64,000 bases of DNA from Sphingosinicella ginsenosidimutans (GTDB lineage Bacteria > Pseudomonadota > Alphaproteobacteria > Sphingomonadales > Sphingomonadaceae): positions 1,657,001 to 1,721,000 of the forward strand of contig NZ_VOQQ01000001.1 in assembly GCF_007995055.1 (NCBI RefSeq), written 5' to 3'. Shown piece by piece: positions 50,839-59,589 of the stretch. Made by a program: the position numbers and the translations under genes. The notes beneath the pieces were generated by a model. That model worked only from the letters and a program-made list of their open reading frames with translations, searched no databases and was not told where the DNA came from. Numbering within the stretch: position 1 is the first letter of the stretch; every line of letters begins with the position of its first letter.

Positions 50839-51660
50839 ATGCCTGTCACGCAGACCAATAGCGAGAAGCCAAAGCGCTCCCGCGCCGCGAAGAAGACGGA
50901 GACGGTCGAGATCAGGAACCGCTGGACCAACGCGGTCATCTTCACCGCGACGATCTCCTGCCGGCCCGGCGACAGCGATAGCGTCAAGCTCGGCCTTGCG
51001 GTCAAGGCGGCGGTCGCGGCGCGCGCCAACCTCACGGGCGCCAACCTCGCGCGCGCCAACCTCACGGGCGCCAACCTCGCGCGCGCCAACCTCGCGGGCG
51101 CCAACCTCGCGGACGCCTACCTCGCGCGCGCCTACCTCGCGGGCGCCAACCTCGCGGGCGCCAACCTCGCGGGCGCCAACCTCGCGGGCGCCTACCTCGC
51201 GGGCGCCTACCTCGCGGGCGCCAACCTCGCGTCCGCCAACCTCGCGGGCGCCAAGAACCTTAACGATGAATATCTGCGCCCGTTCAAGGCCGACCTGTTC
51301 CTGACGCTCGACAGCCTCCACGCCGGCCCGATCGAAGCGCGGCATCTCATCGCGAAGCTGCGGGCCGGCGAGGTCAATGGCTCGACCTACGGGCACGGCG
51401 ACACGAACGAATGCGCCTGTCTCGTCGGCACGATCGCCCAGGTAGGTGCCAGGGAAGTCGATAAGCTTGACCGCAATGGCGACCGCCCCGCCGAGCGCTG
51501 GTTCATGATGATCCGGCCCGGAGACAAGCCCGGCGCGGTCGATGTCGACGGCAAGCCAACCGGCGGCGGCTATGCGGCGCAGAAGGCGCTGGAGTGGGTT
51601 CTGGATTGGTGCGCCTGCCACGCCGTCGATCCCGATCCCGTCGAAGCGAAAGCCGCCTGA
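50839..51660 (+). CDS. pentapeptide-repeat protein
   Basis: 273 residues from ATG 50839 with GGAGG upstream (in-frame TTG 50827 is less likely). About 15 consecutive pentapeptides of form A-x-(N/Y)-L-x (residues about 62-140) predict a right-handed beta-helix. A C-terminal phage domain follows ([18 protein letters not shown] start, then [22 protein letters not shown]). First gene under the repressor-controlled rightward promoter. A DNA-mimic or anti-host role is possible but not shown. Confidence 0.8.
   Translation: MPVTQTNSEKPKRSRAAKKTETVEIRNRWTNAVIFTATISCRPGDSDSVKLGLAVKAAVAARANLTGANLARANLTGANLARANLAGANLADAYLARAYLAGANLAGANLAGANLAGAYLAGAYLAGANLASANLAGAKNLNDEYLRPFKADLFLTLDSLHAGPIEARHLIAKLRAGEVNGSTYGHGDTNECACLVGTIAQVGAREVDKLDRNGDRPAERWFMMIRPGDKPGAVDVDGKPTGGGYAAQKALEWVLDWCACHAVDPDPVEAKAA
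51021..51250 (+). repeat. 15-bp tandem coding repeats
   Basis: About 15 near-identical units of type GGGCGCCAACCTCGC encoding the pentapeptides. Strong nucleotide identity suggests recent expansion and makes copy number unstable. Confidence 0.85.
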
Positions 51661-51661
51661 C

Positions 51662-51946
51662 ATGGCCCGCCCCAACCCCGACTCCGCGCCCGCTCCCTGC
51701 GCGGACGGCCTCTCCGCCGCCCCCCATTCTGGCGGAGAGGCCACCGATCCCTGGGGCCGCGAGTCCTACACGATCGATGAGATCGAGTGCCTCGGCTACG
51801 TGCTGGATGCCTGCACCGGGCGGGTCAAGGCGGTGCTTCACCGCGGCGGCAGTGTCGTCATCGGCGAGCCGCTTTGCGGGGGCTGCGACGCCCCGCTTTC
51901 CGACGGGCCGTGCGGGTGCGTCCGGCCGGCGCGGAGGGCGGCATGA
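51662..51946 (+). CDS. hypothetical phage protein
   Basis: 94 residues. Pro/Ala-rich start, then SYTIDEIECLGYVLDACTGRVKAVL and two Cys clusters (CGGCDAPL, GPCGC) that may bind zinc. It begins right after the pentapeptide gene and overlaps the next by 4 bases. Confidence 0.5.
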   Translation: MARPNPDSAPAPCADGLSAAPHSGGEATDPWGRESYTIDEIECLGYVLDACTGRVKAVLHRGGSVVIGEPLCGGCDAPLSDGPCGCVRPARRAA

Positions 51947-52398
51947 AATATAGCGACCTCGAAGAGCTTCGCGTCTGGGCGCGCGCCAAGATGCAGAGCT
52001 CTCCGCCGGATTTCGTGATCGGCGACGATTATCTCCGCCGCTGGTGGGTTGTGCCGCGCAATACCGGATGCAACGTCTATCTGCACGAAATCCTGCGTAG
52101 CGACGACGACCGGGCGCTGCACGATCATCCGTGGGACAATACGTCCTACCTCCTCGGCGGCTCTTATATCGAGGTCACGCCGGAAGGCGAGTTCCTTCGT
52201 GAAGCGGGAAGCATCGTTCATCGAGCCGCGACCGACGCGCACCGCCTTGTCGTTCCCGAGGGCGGCCGCGCCGTCAGCCTGTTCATGACCGGGCCGGCGA
52301 TCCGCGAATGGGGATTCCATTGCCCGAACGGGTGGCGCCACTGGCGCGAGTTCGTCGACGATCGCGACTCCGGCAAGGTCGGGCGGGGGTGTGCATGA
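51943..52398 (+). CDS. cupin-like phage protein
   Basis: 151 residues (MKYSDLEELRVWARAKMQSS). YLRRWWVVPRNTGCNVYLHEIL, RALHDHPWDNTSYLLGGSY and AHRLVVPEGGRAVSLFMTGP form a double-stranded beta-helix with His ligands. The protein recurs in phages of this group. Enzymatic role unknown. Confidence 0.65.
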   Translation: MKYSDLEELRVWARAKMQSSPPDFVIGDDYLRRWWVVPRNTGCNVYLHEILRSDDDRALHDHPWDNTSYLLGGSYIEVTPEGEFLREAGSIVHRAATDAHRLVVPEGGRAVSLFMTGPAIREWGFHCPNGWRHWREFVDDRDSGKVGRGCA

Positions 52399-52526
52399 CC
52401 TTCACCGCCCGCCGCTCGCTGGTCCGCGCCCTGCGTCGTTTCGAGCGCGCCGCCTTTGCTTCGTCCTGGGCCGGTGCCGCCTTCATCCTTGCTTGCTGCG
52501 CCCTGGTTTGGGGGCTGGGAGAGTGA
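52395..52526 (+). CDS. small membrane protein
   Basis: 43 residues, basic N-terminus then one membrane segment (SSWAGAAFILACCALVWGL). It overlaps the cupin gene by 4 bases. Function unknown. Confidence 0.45.
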   Translation: MTFTARRSLVRALRRFERAAFASSWAGAAFILACCALVWGLGE

Positions 52527-52528
52527 AT

Positions 52529-52726
52529 ATGGCTGATGCGATCCACATCGAAATGACCGCCCCGCTGATCCAGGCCATCGACCAGCTCATGGCGTGGCAG
52601 GACGAGCGCACCGCGTGGCTCCTGCGGGCCGGCCCCGTTGCGCGCCGGCTCAATGAGGAGGCCGCCAACGACCCCACGCCGCGCAGCCATCTGGCCGACG
52701 AGCCGGATGGGGAGACGGCGGCGTAA
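52529..52726 (+). CDS. small acidic hypothetical protein
   Basis: 65 residues (MADAIHIEMTAPLIQAIDQL), helical. It begins 2 bases after the previous stop. No recognised family. Confidence 0.5.
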   Translation: MADAIHIEMTAPLIQAIDQLMAWQDERTAWLLRAGPVARRLNEEAANDPTPRSHLADEPDGETAA

Positions 52727-52751
52727 TGGCCCAATTTCAAGGAGAACCGAC

Positions 52752-53918
52752 ATGGCAGATTTAGGCGTTCAGAGGAAAGCGCGTCCCTCTGTGGCCGCCC
52801 CGGAAATCGGCGACGAGGCCATTGTCTCCGTTGCCGCGGTGCGCGATGCGGTGAAGGCGATCGGCTCGGTCATCGGGCGGCGCAACACGATCCCGATCCT
52901 GTTGAACGCGCGGCTCATCGCGGATGGCGACAGCCTCGCGCTCAGCTTCACCGATCTGGATGTTTACGCCACTGCGCGGGTTCCGCTTTCGGCCCCGGCG
53001 AGGCTCGCGACGAGCATCCCCGCCAGCCTGCTCGCCTCGATCTGTCGCGAGGTTCCGGGCGGCGATCTGGCGATGCATCTGGGCGAGGATGGCAGGCTTG
53101 CGATCTCGACCGGCGCGACGCGCTACGCCGTGGCCACCCTGCCCGCTGAAGACTTCCCGGACTGCCCCGAAATGCCCGCCGATGCGGTGGCCTTCGAGAT
53201 GGCCGGCGCCGATCTGGCGGTGCTGCTGAACGCGGTTCGCCATGCGATTTCGACCGTAGAGACGCGCTACTATCTGAACGGCATCTACATGCATATCGTC
53301 GCCGGTGAGCTCACCTTCGTCGCGACGGACGGTCATCGCCTGGCCCGCATCGTGACGCCCTGTCCCGCCGGCGCGGAGACGTTGCTGCCCTCTATCGTGC
53401 CGACAAAGATGGTCGATCTGTTGCGTCGCCTCGCCGAGCGCGCGAGCGAGCCCGTCCGACTGGCCTTCTCTCAAAGGTGGGTGCGCGCCAGCTTCGACGG
53501 TTTCGAGATCACGTCCAAGCTGATCGACGGCACCTATCCCGATTATTCGCGCATCATTCCCTCCCCGGATCAGGCGTATCGGGTCACGGTCGATCCGTCC
53601 GATCTGCGCGGCGCGGTCAAGCGTGTCGCTGCCATCGCAACCCAAAAGTTGAGGGCCGTGAAGCTGGCCTGCGACAAGGCCGGCGTCACCCTGTCCGTCA
53701 ATTCGCCGGAGAATGGCAAAGCGAGCGAGCGCGTCGCCGGCCGGGTCGAGGGCGGAGCGGTCGAGATCTGGTTCAACAAGGACTATCTCGCCGACATTCT
53801 CTCTGGCTGCATCGGCGAGAAGGTCTCACTCGCCTTCGACCATGGCACTTCGCCCACCCTTGTCTCCGATCCGTCCCGGCCTGAGCTGACTCAGGTCCAG
53901 ATGCCGATGCGGGTCTGA
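52752..53918 (+). CDS. dnaN: phage-encoded DNA polymerase III beta subunit (sliding clamp)
   Basis: 388 residues, full length. All three clamp domains are recognisable: RRNTIPILLNARLIADGDSL (I), YYLNGIYMHIVAGELTFVATDGHRLA (II) and FNKDYLADILSGCIGEKVSLAF (III), ending VQMPMRV. It would give phage DNA its own processivity clamp or compete with the host's. It lies in the repressor-controlled rightward operon with GGAG upstream. Confidence 0.92.
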   Translation: MADLGVQRKARPSVAAPEIGDEAIVSVAAVRDAVKAIGSVIGRRNTIPILLNARLIADGDSLALSFTDLDVYATARVPLSAPARLATSIPASLLASICREVPGGDLAMHLGEDGRLAISTGATRYAVATLPAEDFPDCPEMPADAVAFEMAGADLAVLLNAVRHAISTVETRYYLNGIYMHIVAGELTFVATDGHRLARIVTPCPAGAETLLPSIVPTKMVDLLRRLAERASEPVRLAFSQRWVRASFDGFEITSKLIDGTYPDYSRIIPSPDQAYRVTVDPSDLRGAVKRVAAIATQKLRAVKLACDKAGVTLSVNSPENGKASERVAGRVEGGAVEIWFNKDYLADILSGCIGEKVSLAFDHGTSPTLVSDPSRPELTQVQMPMRV

Positions 53919-53919
53919 C

Positions 53920-54132
53920 GTGGCAACTCTTTCCTCTCCGCCGGGCACATCGCCCCTTCCCGGCTCAACCCGGCCCTCGCGCGTGGATGTGGCGCGCGTC
54001 GGCTGTTTCCCGGATCGCCGCGACGAGCGGACGTTCCACCGCTTCGGCCACCGGATCGAGTGGCACCGCAACCGCGAGCACGAGGCGATGGTGCTGCGGG
54101 TCAAGATGATGATGGAGGATTTGGCAGCATGA
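53920..54132 (+). CDS. small hypothetical phage protein
   Basis: 70 residues from GTG 53920, one base after the dnaN stop. Arg/His-rich C-terminus (RHRIEWHRNREHEAMVLRVK-like). It overlaps the Lar-like gene by 4 bases. Confidence 0.45.
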   Translation: MATLSSPPGTSPLPGSTRPSRVDVARVGCFPDRRDERTFHRFGHRIEWHRNREHEAMVLRVKMMMEDLAA

Positions 54133-54647
54133 GCGACACGATCAGCGACAAGGCGAGAGAGCTGCTGCCCTGCCCGTTTTGCGGCGGGGAGATGATATTT
54201 CGGAAAGCCCTTTGGCCCGCCGATGGATGCACAGATGCCGTAATCCATCGCGATCCGGTCGAGTGCGGACTGACAGTTTTTGACACTGATTCCGCCGACG
54301 AAAGCGTCATCCCTGCCTGGAACGCCCGCGCACTCACGCCCTCGCCATCGCCCGGAGAGGTGGTGGAGCGGCTGCTGAACCCGTGGCAGGCATCTCGGGA
54401 TCGTGTCGAGCGGGGCATGTTGCCCGATTGGTCGCTCGCCCTCCTTCGCGAAGCCGCCTCCCGCATCCAGGCGGACGCGCGGCGGATCGAGGAGATGGAG
54501 AGTGCGCTGCGGCCGTTTGTGGCACACGCTGGCCCACGCTTGCCCGATGGTCATCATGACCTTCCTCGCTTTCCTGCCGCCGATATAGACCGCGCCCGCG
54601 CCGCCCTTGCCGCTGCCGATCCCGCGCCGGAAGGGGGCGAGGAATGA
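54129..54647 (+). CDS. Lar-like restriction alleviation protein
   Basis: 172 residues. The N-terminal LLPCPFCGGEMIFR and later VIPAWNARA match the Lar zinc-binding domain, which in Rac prophage Lar reduces type I restriction. The C-terminal helical region (ALRPFVAHAGPR...PAADIDRARAAL) is shared with the next gene. Anti-restriction activity is inferred from family only. Confidence 0.65.
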   Translation: MSDTISDKARELLPCPFCGGEMIFRKALWPADGCTDAVIHRDPVECGLTVFDTDSADESVIPAWNARALTPSPSPGEVVERLLNPWQASRDRVERGMLPDWSLALLREAASRIQADARRIEEMESALRPFVAHAGPRLPDGHHDLPRFPAADIDRARAALAAADPAPEGGEE

Positions 54648-54991
54648 CCGCCCCCCAACCTCCCGCCGCCGACGACCTGGTGGAGCGGCTGGAAAGCAGC
54701 GCGAAGGCGATCAGGGATCACGTTCCCGATGATGCTGGCTCGTTTGCCGCCGTCGCGACCAGCAAAACCGATCCTGCTCGGCGGATGGTAGCTGGCCCGC
54801 TTCATGCCGATCTCCTCGACGAAGCCGCCGCCCGCATCGCCGCCCTTGAGGCGCGGGTGAAGGTGCTGGAGGAGGCGCTGCGGCCTTTCGTCGATCACGC
54901 CGGTCCCCGTCGGATGGACGGGTGCCACGCGTTGCCCCTCATTCCTGCCGCTGACATCGACCGCGCCCGCGCAGCCCTGGGGAAGCGGTGA
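54644..54991 (+). CDS. paralogue of the Lar-like protein's C-terminal domain
   Basis: 115 residues. ARIAALEARVKVLEEALRPF then DHAGPRRMDG and PAADIDRARAAL copy the last 70 residues of the preceding protein, without the zinc domain. A coiled coil is likely. Overlaps both neighbours. Confidence 0.5.
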   Translation: MTAPQPPAADDLVERLESSAKAIRDHVPDDAGSFAAVATSKTDPARRMVAGPLHADLLDEAAARIAALEARVKVLEEALRPFVDHAGPRRMDGCHALPLIPAADIDRARAALGKR

Positions 54992-55182
54992 TGGGCACAC
55001 GATATTTCGAAAATGAACTGGGTCGCGAAATCTTGATCGATGTGAGCGAGATGGAGCAAGATGACATCGGGCGTGTCATCCTGATCGTGATGGAGGGGCC
55101 GGAATCTTCGGCGACGAATCTTGTGACGCCGAAAGAAGCTGAAATGCTTCGCCAAGCATTGAACGATTGGGCTGCACAGTGA
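54991..55182 (+). CDS. small hypothetical phage protein
   Basis: 63 residues from ATG 54991, overlapping the upstream TGA as TGATG. Acidic (ILIDVSEMEQDDIGRVILIV). Function unknown. Confidence 0.5.
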   Translation: MGTRYFENELGREILIDVSEMEQDDIGRVILIVMEGPESSATNLVTPKEAEMLRQALNDWAAQ

Positions 55183-55433
55183 GCGCGAGCCCCACCCCCG
55201 CCGAGATCGCCGCCGGGTTGAGCGAGGCGCAGAGGGAGACCATTGCCTTTGCGTGGGCCTATCCCGATTACCATCGCAGCGGCGAACAATTTAGCTATTG
55301 TCCGATCTGGCGGAACGACAGCAGCCGGCGCGCCCTTGAACGAAAGGGTTTGATCGCCTCCCTTGCAGACGGCGGACCCCGCCTCACCCCGCCCGGCCTC
55401 GCCGTCCGCGCCCATCTTCGCGGGGAGGGGTGA
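55179..55433 (+). CDS. small phage protein
   Basis: 84 residues from GTG 55179. SEAQRETIAFAWAYPDYHRS then SSRRALERKGLIASL resembles a winged-helix-like small phage family. Overlaps neighbours by 4 and 1 bases. Confidence 0.5.
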   Translation: MSASPTPAEIAAGLSEAQRETIAFAWAYPDYHRSGEQFSYCPIWRNDSSRRALERKGLIASLADGGPRLTPPGLAVRAHLRGEG

Positions 55434-57081
55434 TGCCCCGCGATCTCCTCGAGGCGATCCCGCACGTCGCGCCGGCCGGCCGCGACTGGACCGCCGGCAT
55501 CGTCGTCGACAATTTCGCCGGCGGCGGCGGCGCGTCGACCGGGATCGAGGCGGCGCTCGGACGGGACGTGGACGTGGCGGTCAATCACGATCCCGAAGCG
55601 ATCGCGATGCACATCGCCAATCATCCGCGCACCCGCCATCATTGCCAATCGATCTGGAGCATCGACCCGCTGGACGCGGTGACGATCGACGGGCGGCCGC
55701 GCCCCGTCTTCCTCGCCTGGTTCTCGCCGGACTGCACGCACCACAGCAAGGCGCGCGGGGGCAAGCCGAGGGAGAAGAACATCCGCGATCTCGCCTGGGT
55801 GGTGATCCACTGGATCGAGCGGCTCGGCCCGGCGCTGAAGCCGGCGATCATCTGCCTGGAGAATGTCGAGGAGTTCCTGACCTGGGGGCCGCTCGACGGG
55901 GGGGGCAGCGGATCGCCGAGCGCGCCGGCGAGGAATTCCGTGCGTTCATCGGCGCCTTCCGCCGCCACGGCTACAAGGTCGAATGGCGGGTCGTTCGCGC
56001 CTGCGATCACGGCGCGCCGACGATCCGCAAGCGGCTGGTGCTCAAGGCGCGCTGCGACGGCAAGCCGATCGAATGGGCGGCGCCGACGCACGGCCCCGGC
56101 CGGGCGAGGCCCTGGCGCACCGCGGCCGAATGCATCGATTGGTCGCTGCCCTGCCCATCGATCTTCCTGACGAGGGAGGAAGGCCGCGCGATCGGCGTCA
56201 AGCGGCCGCTCGCCGAGGCGACGCTGCGCCGGATCGCGCGCGGCGTGATGCGCTATGTGATCGAGGCGGCCGAGCCGTTCATCGTGCCGGCAGCCGCCGC
56301 GCCGCTTGCCCCGTTCGTGTCCTACGCCCAACAGGGCGGCGGCAACCGCGACCCGCGCAATCCGCTCCACACCGTGACGGCCTCGCCGAAGGACCAGAAT
56401 TGCATCGTGGCGGCGACGCTCATCAACACCCGCAACGGGGAGCGGGAGGGGCAGGCGCCGCGCGTGCGCGACATCGCCGAGCCGATGGCGACGATCACCG
56501 CCCAGGGCTCGCAGGGCGCGCTCGTGGCAGCCTTCCTCGCCCAATATAACAACGACCAGCGCGGGCCTCATCCGGGCCACGACCTGCGCGATCCGCTGTC
56601 GACGATCGCGGCCAAGGGGCCGCACCAGGGCGTCGTCGCGGCGCACCTGATGAGCCTCAAGGGCTCGGATCGGCGCGACCAGCCCGCCGACGCGCCGGCG
56701 CCGGCGATCACGGCGGGCGGCTATCACGTCGCCGAGGTCCGCGCCTTCCTCATCAAATATTACGGCACCGACCAGGACCCGCGCCTCAACGAGCCGCTCG
56801 GCACCGTTACCACCAAGGACCGCTTCGGCCTGGTCATCGTCACGATCGGCGGCGTCGAATATGCGATCGTGGACATCGGGATGCGGATGCTGACGCCGCG
56901 CGAGCTCGCCGCCGCGCAGGGCTTCCCCGCCGGCTACGTCCTCGATCCCCTCGTTAATGGTCGCCCGCTCACCAAGACCGCCCAGGTCCGCATGATCGGC
57001 AACAGCGTCAGCCCGCCGATGGCCGAGGCCGAGATCCGCGCCGTCGCCGGCCCGGCCGACGAAGCCGTGGAGGCCGCATGA
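55433..57081 (+). pseudogene. DNA cytosine methyltransferase, frame-broken at a G8 tract
   Basis: Two overlapping frames together form a full C5-methyltransferase. The first has motif I (NFAGGGGASTGIEAAL), an unusual catalytic loop SPDCTHHS and ENVEEF. The second has ACDHGAPTIRKRLVL, the target-recognition region, RELAAAQGFPAGY and IGNSVSPPMA. The join falls at eight Gs (55898-55905); nine would restore the frame. It may be phase-variable, a real null, or a sequencing indel. Confidence 0.8.
55898..55905 (+). repeat. G8 homopolymer at the methyltransferase frameshift
   Basis: Eight consecutive Gs after CTCGAC. Length 9 (or 6) joins the frames and yields the family-like stretch GPLDGGGQRIAERAGEEF. 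Confidence 0.8.
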
Positions 57082-57200
57082 CCGAACCGGACCCCACCTT
57101 CACCACGCGCGCCGAGCTGCTGGCCTGGACGCGCCAGCGGCTGCGCTATCCCGATCCCGCCGAGCTGCACGCGCTGCCGGCGCCGGAGGTGGGGCAATGA
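57078..57200 (+). CDS. 40-residue hypothetical protein
   Basis: MTEPDPTFTTRAELLAWTRQ onward, with 4-base overlaps (ATGA) to the methyltransferase and to the next gene. The double coupling is the main support. Function unknown. Confidence 0.5.
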   Translation: MTEPDPTFTTRAELLAWTRQRLRYPDPAELHALPAPEVGQ

Positions 57201-57718
57201 CCGCAGACGAAATCCTGCAGGCGCTGGTGGCGAAGGCGGACGGCCTCATTTGGGTGAAGGAGCTTCAGTTCGCTGGTGGCGCTCGCCGGTGCGATTTCTG
57301 GACGCTCGAGCCGCAGCCGTCGAAGGGCTTCCGCGCCACCGCTTACGAAATCAAGATCAGCCGATCGGACTTCAGGCGGGACAGCCATCGAAAGCAGCGC
57401 TTCGCCCGGACGTTCTCCGATCAGTTCTATTACGTAACGCCGCCCGGCCTTCTCGGCGAGCAGGAAATCCCCGATTGGGCTGGCCTCATCGAATGGGACG
57501 GCTCGGCGCTTCGGAAGGTCGTGCCGGCTGTGATGCTCGACAAGGCTTTCCCATCGTGGGAGCTGGTCGTCAGCCTGATCCGATATAACGGCGAAATCCG
57601 GCGCGATGTCGGCCAGCAGGAGCAGCTGATCCGGTCCCTTAAGCGTCAGATTGAAGACGCGAAGACGAAGCTGCCAGACAAGGGCATTCAGCCTTGGGAG
57701 GTCGGCATCTATGGCTGA
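57197..57718 (+). CDS. PD-(D/E)XK nuclease-like protein (MmcB-like)
   Basis: 173 residues (MTADEILQALVAKADGLIWV). RCDFWTLEP (Asp) and TAYEIKISRSDFRRD (Glu-x-Lys) form the active-site pattern of the MmcB-like family. The C-terminus is a coiled coil. It could process foreign or phage DNA; target unknown. Confidence 0.65.
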   Translation: MTADEILQALVAKADGLIWVKELQFAGGARRCDFWTLEPQPSKGFRATAYEIKISRSDFRRDSHRKQRFARTFSDQFYYVTPPGLLGEQEIPDWAGLIEWDGSALRKVVPAVMLDKAFPSWELVVSLIRYNGEIRRDVGQQEQLIRSLKRQIEDAKTKLPDKGIQPWEVGIYG

Positions 57719-57806
57719 CCGCGACCCCCGCGCCGGACGCACGGCTGCGCGCCTTGCGGCACATCACCCGCGTCCATCGGGCGCACGCTCATCTATTGGA
57801 GGACGC

Positions 57807-58373
57807 ATGAAACCCGATCTCGCCGAGCTGCGGGGGCTGCCCGACGTCCCTCGCTGGCTTTGTCCCATCTGCATGTGCGGCGTTGCCGAGCCGGTTGAGG
57901 ATGGCTGGGGGCACTGCGCATGTAGCCCCGCCAAACAAAGGTTGCTCGACATGCTCGAGCAGCCTGATCCAGCCGAGCTCGCGGCGGAACTGGGAACCTA
58001 TTTGCATCCGGACGCTGTCATGAACGGCACGCCGATGGTGCCGCTACATCGCTCAACCGTGTGGCGCATGGTCATCGCCTTGCGCTCCCTCCTCCCCCTC
58101 GCCGAAGCCGGGATGGGGGCGGGGTGGCGGCCGATCGAGGAGGCGCCGAGGGACGGGACGCAGATCATCGCGTGGGTGCGTCATCCGACTTGGAAGTTCG
58201 CCCCAGCCGACGACAAGGCGTGTTGGGAAGGCCCGGTCATCGCGCACTGGATCGAGCACAATGGCGGCGGTTGGACCTGGCACGGCCATCTCGGCGAGTT
58301 CCTGGGATGGATGCCGGTGAGCGACTTTAACCTCCCCTCCCCGCCCGCCACGAAGGAGCAGGGCGATGGATAG
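57807..58373 (+). CDS. DUF551-like phage protein
   Basis: 188 residues from ATG 57807 with GGAGG upstream (in-frame ATG 57711 is possible). Zinc-type cysteines (CPICMCG, CACSP) at the N-terminus and GWRPIEEAPRDGTQIIAWV...GGWTWHGHLGEFLGWMPV at the C-terminus, typical of DUF551. Function unknown. Confidence 0.6.
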   Translation: MKPDLAELRGLPDVPRWLCPICMCGVAEPVEDGWGHCACSPAKQRLLDMLEQPDPAELAAELGTYLHPDAVMNGTPMVPLHRSTVWRMVIALRSLLPLAEAGMGAGWRPIEEAPRDGTQIIAWVRHPTWKFAPADDKACWEGPVIAHWIEHNGGGWTWHGHLGEFLGWMPVSDFNLPSPPATKEQGDG

Positions 58374-58707
58374 GCCGATCCGCGTTCAGCTTCGCCGCAC
58401 CAAGGGCTGGCGGATGCCGTCGAACACGGTCAGCGTCGCGCGGCCGGGCCGGCTCGGCAACCCATTCACCAAGGCGCTCGCGATCGAGAGCGGCTATGCA
58501 ACCGAAGAGACGTGGCCCGAGTTCGCGGTCATGTGCTTTCGCGAATGGCTGCGGGACGGCTCATGGTGGCAAGGCCCGGAGGCTGACCGGCGCCGAGCCG
58601 AAATCATCGCGCTGATCCCATCGCTTCGCGGCAAGAACATCGCGTGCTTCTGCGGCCTCGACCGATGCTGTCACGGCGACGTCTATCTGGAGCTGGCCAA
58701 TGTCTAA
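58366..58707 (+). CDS. DUF4326 family protein
   Basis: 113 residues. VQLRRTKGWRMPSNTVSVAR, GRLGNPF and the C-terminal RGKNIACFCGLDRCCHGDV are diagnostic of DUF4326, a small phage family of unknown function. Confidence 0.8.
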   Translation: MDRPIRVQLRRTKGWRMPSNTVSVARPGRLGNPFTKALAIESGYATEETWPEFAVMCFREWLRDGSWWQGPEADRRRAEIIALIPSLRGKNIACFCGLDRCCHGDVYLELANV

Positions 58708-58978
58708 CCCAACGCAGCGCGACCGTGAGGCGGCGGAAGGGTGGCGCTTCATTCTTGACCAGAGCGGCGAATACGAAGGCGATGCCATAGCCGATCTCGC
58801 CGCCGCCTTCGCCCGCCACGCCGCCGAGGTGCGGGAGGAGTGTGCGGAGATAGCGCTCATCGCCAAACTGCCGCGAGAACGGCTTTCCTGCTCGGATGAC
58901 GAAAGCGGAACCCAACTCAGCCTTGCTCGCCAGCGCGCTTTCATCGCCGCCGCCATTCGCGAGAGCGGGAGGGAGTGA
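58700..58978 (+). CDS. hypothetical phage protein
   Basis: 92 residues, helical (DREAAEGWRFILDQSGEYEG). It overlaps DUF4326 by 8 bases. No recognised domain. Confidence 0.45.
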   Translation: MSNPTQRDREAAEGWRFILDQSGEYEGDAIADLAAAFARHAAEVREECAEIALIAKLPRERLSCSDDESGTQLSLARQRAFIAAAIRESGRE

Positions 58979-59166
58979 TGGCGGGTTTGCAATTCGAGAT
59001 CGAACCGGCGCTTGTCGCGGAAGCCATCGCAGAGGGGCGAAAGCTGCTCGTGCAGGTTGACCGGCTCCTAACGCCGTCCGGCTATCGCTGGACCTATCGC
59101 TGCGTCGTCGGAGGCCCTTCCGATATTCGCCAGCCCGTTGGCATCAAGCAGCGGAGAGCAGCATGA
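58978..59166 (+). CDS. small hypothetical phage protein
   Basis: 62 residues from ATG 58978 (MAGLQFEIEPALVAEAIAEG), start fused to the upstream stop. Function unknown. Confidence 0.45.
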   Translation: MAGLQFEIEPALVAEAIAEGRKLLVQVDRLLTPSGYRWTYRCVVGGPSDIRQPVGIKQRRAA

Positions 59167-59588
59167 CCACCGCCCAGCAATGGCTTGACCTGGCCGCGAG
59201 GATAGAGGCGGCGACGGGAGCGGATCGGGAGTTGGGCCGTGAACTGCTGCTTGCTTGCGGATGGACAAAAACGCAAGTCGGGCACTTCCTCGGCCCGCTC
59301 TATGGCTGGACCTCTCCGGACAAGGCGACCTACTTCCAAGACGACAATTTCGTGCGGGAGAAGCACGATCCGACCGCCTCTCTCGACGCCGCGATGAAGC
59401 TTGTGCCGGAAGGGCTGGCCTTCGCTGTGGCCACCATCCGCAATGGGGCCCCTGATGATTGGGACGATTCCGTTTGCTCTGCGGTCGTGGCGCAGCGGGA
59501 CGGTGTCGAGGCGCGATCTGACGCCACCACCCCCGCGCTAGCCCTCTGCGCCGCCGCTTGCCGCGCACGCGCCGGGATGGAGGGGTAG
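59163..59588 (+). CDS. hypothetical phage protein
   Basis: 141 residues. PTASLDAAMKLVPEGLAFAV recurs in a family of phage proteins of unknown function. It is the last accessory gene before the recombination module. Confidence 0.55.
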   Translation: MTTAQQWLDLAARIEAATGADRELGRELLLACGWTKTQVGHFLGPLYGWTSPDKATYFQDDNFVREKHDPTASLDAAMKLVPEGLAFAVATIRNGAPDDWDDSVCSAVVAQRDGVEARSDATTPALALCAAACRARAGMEG

Positions 59589-59589
59589 G

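Noticed and set aside
51021..51250. CRISPR-like array of short repeats
   Set aside because: Units are contiguous 15-bp coding repeats of a pentapeptide protein with no spacers.
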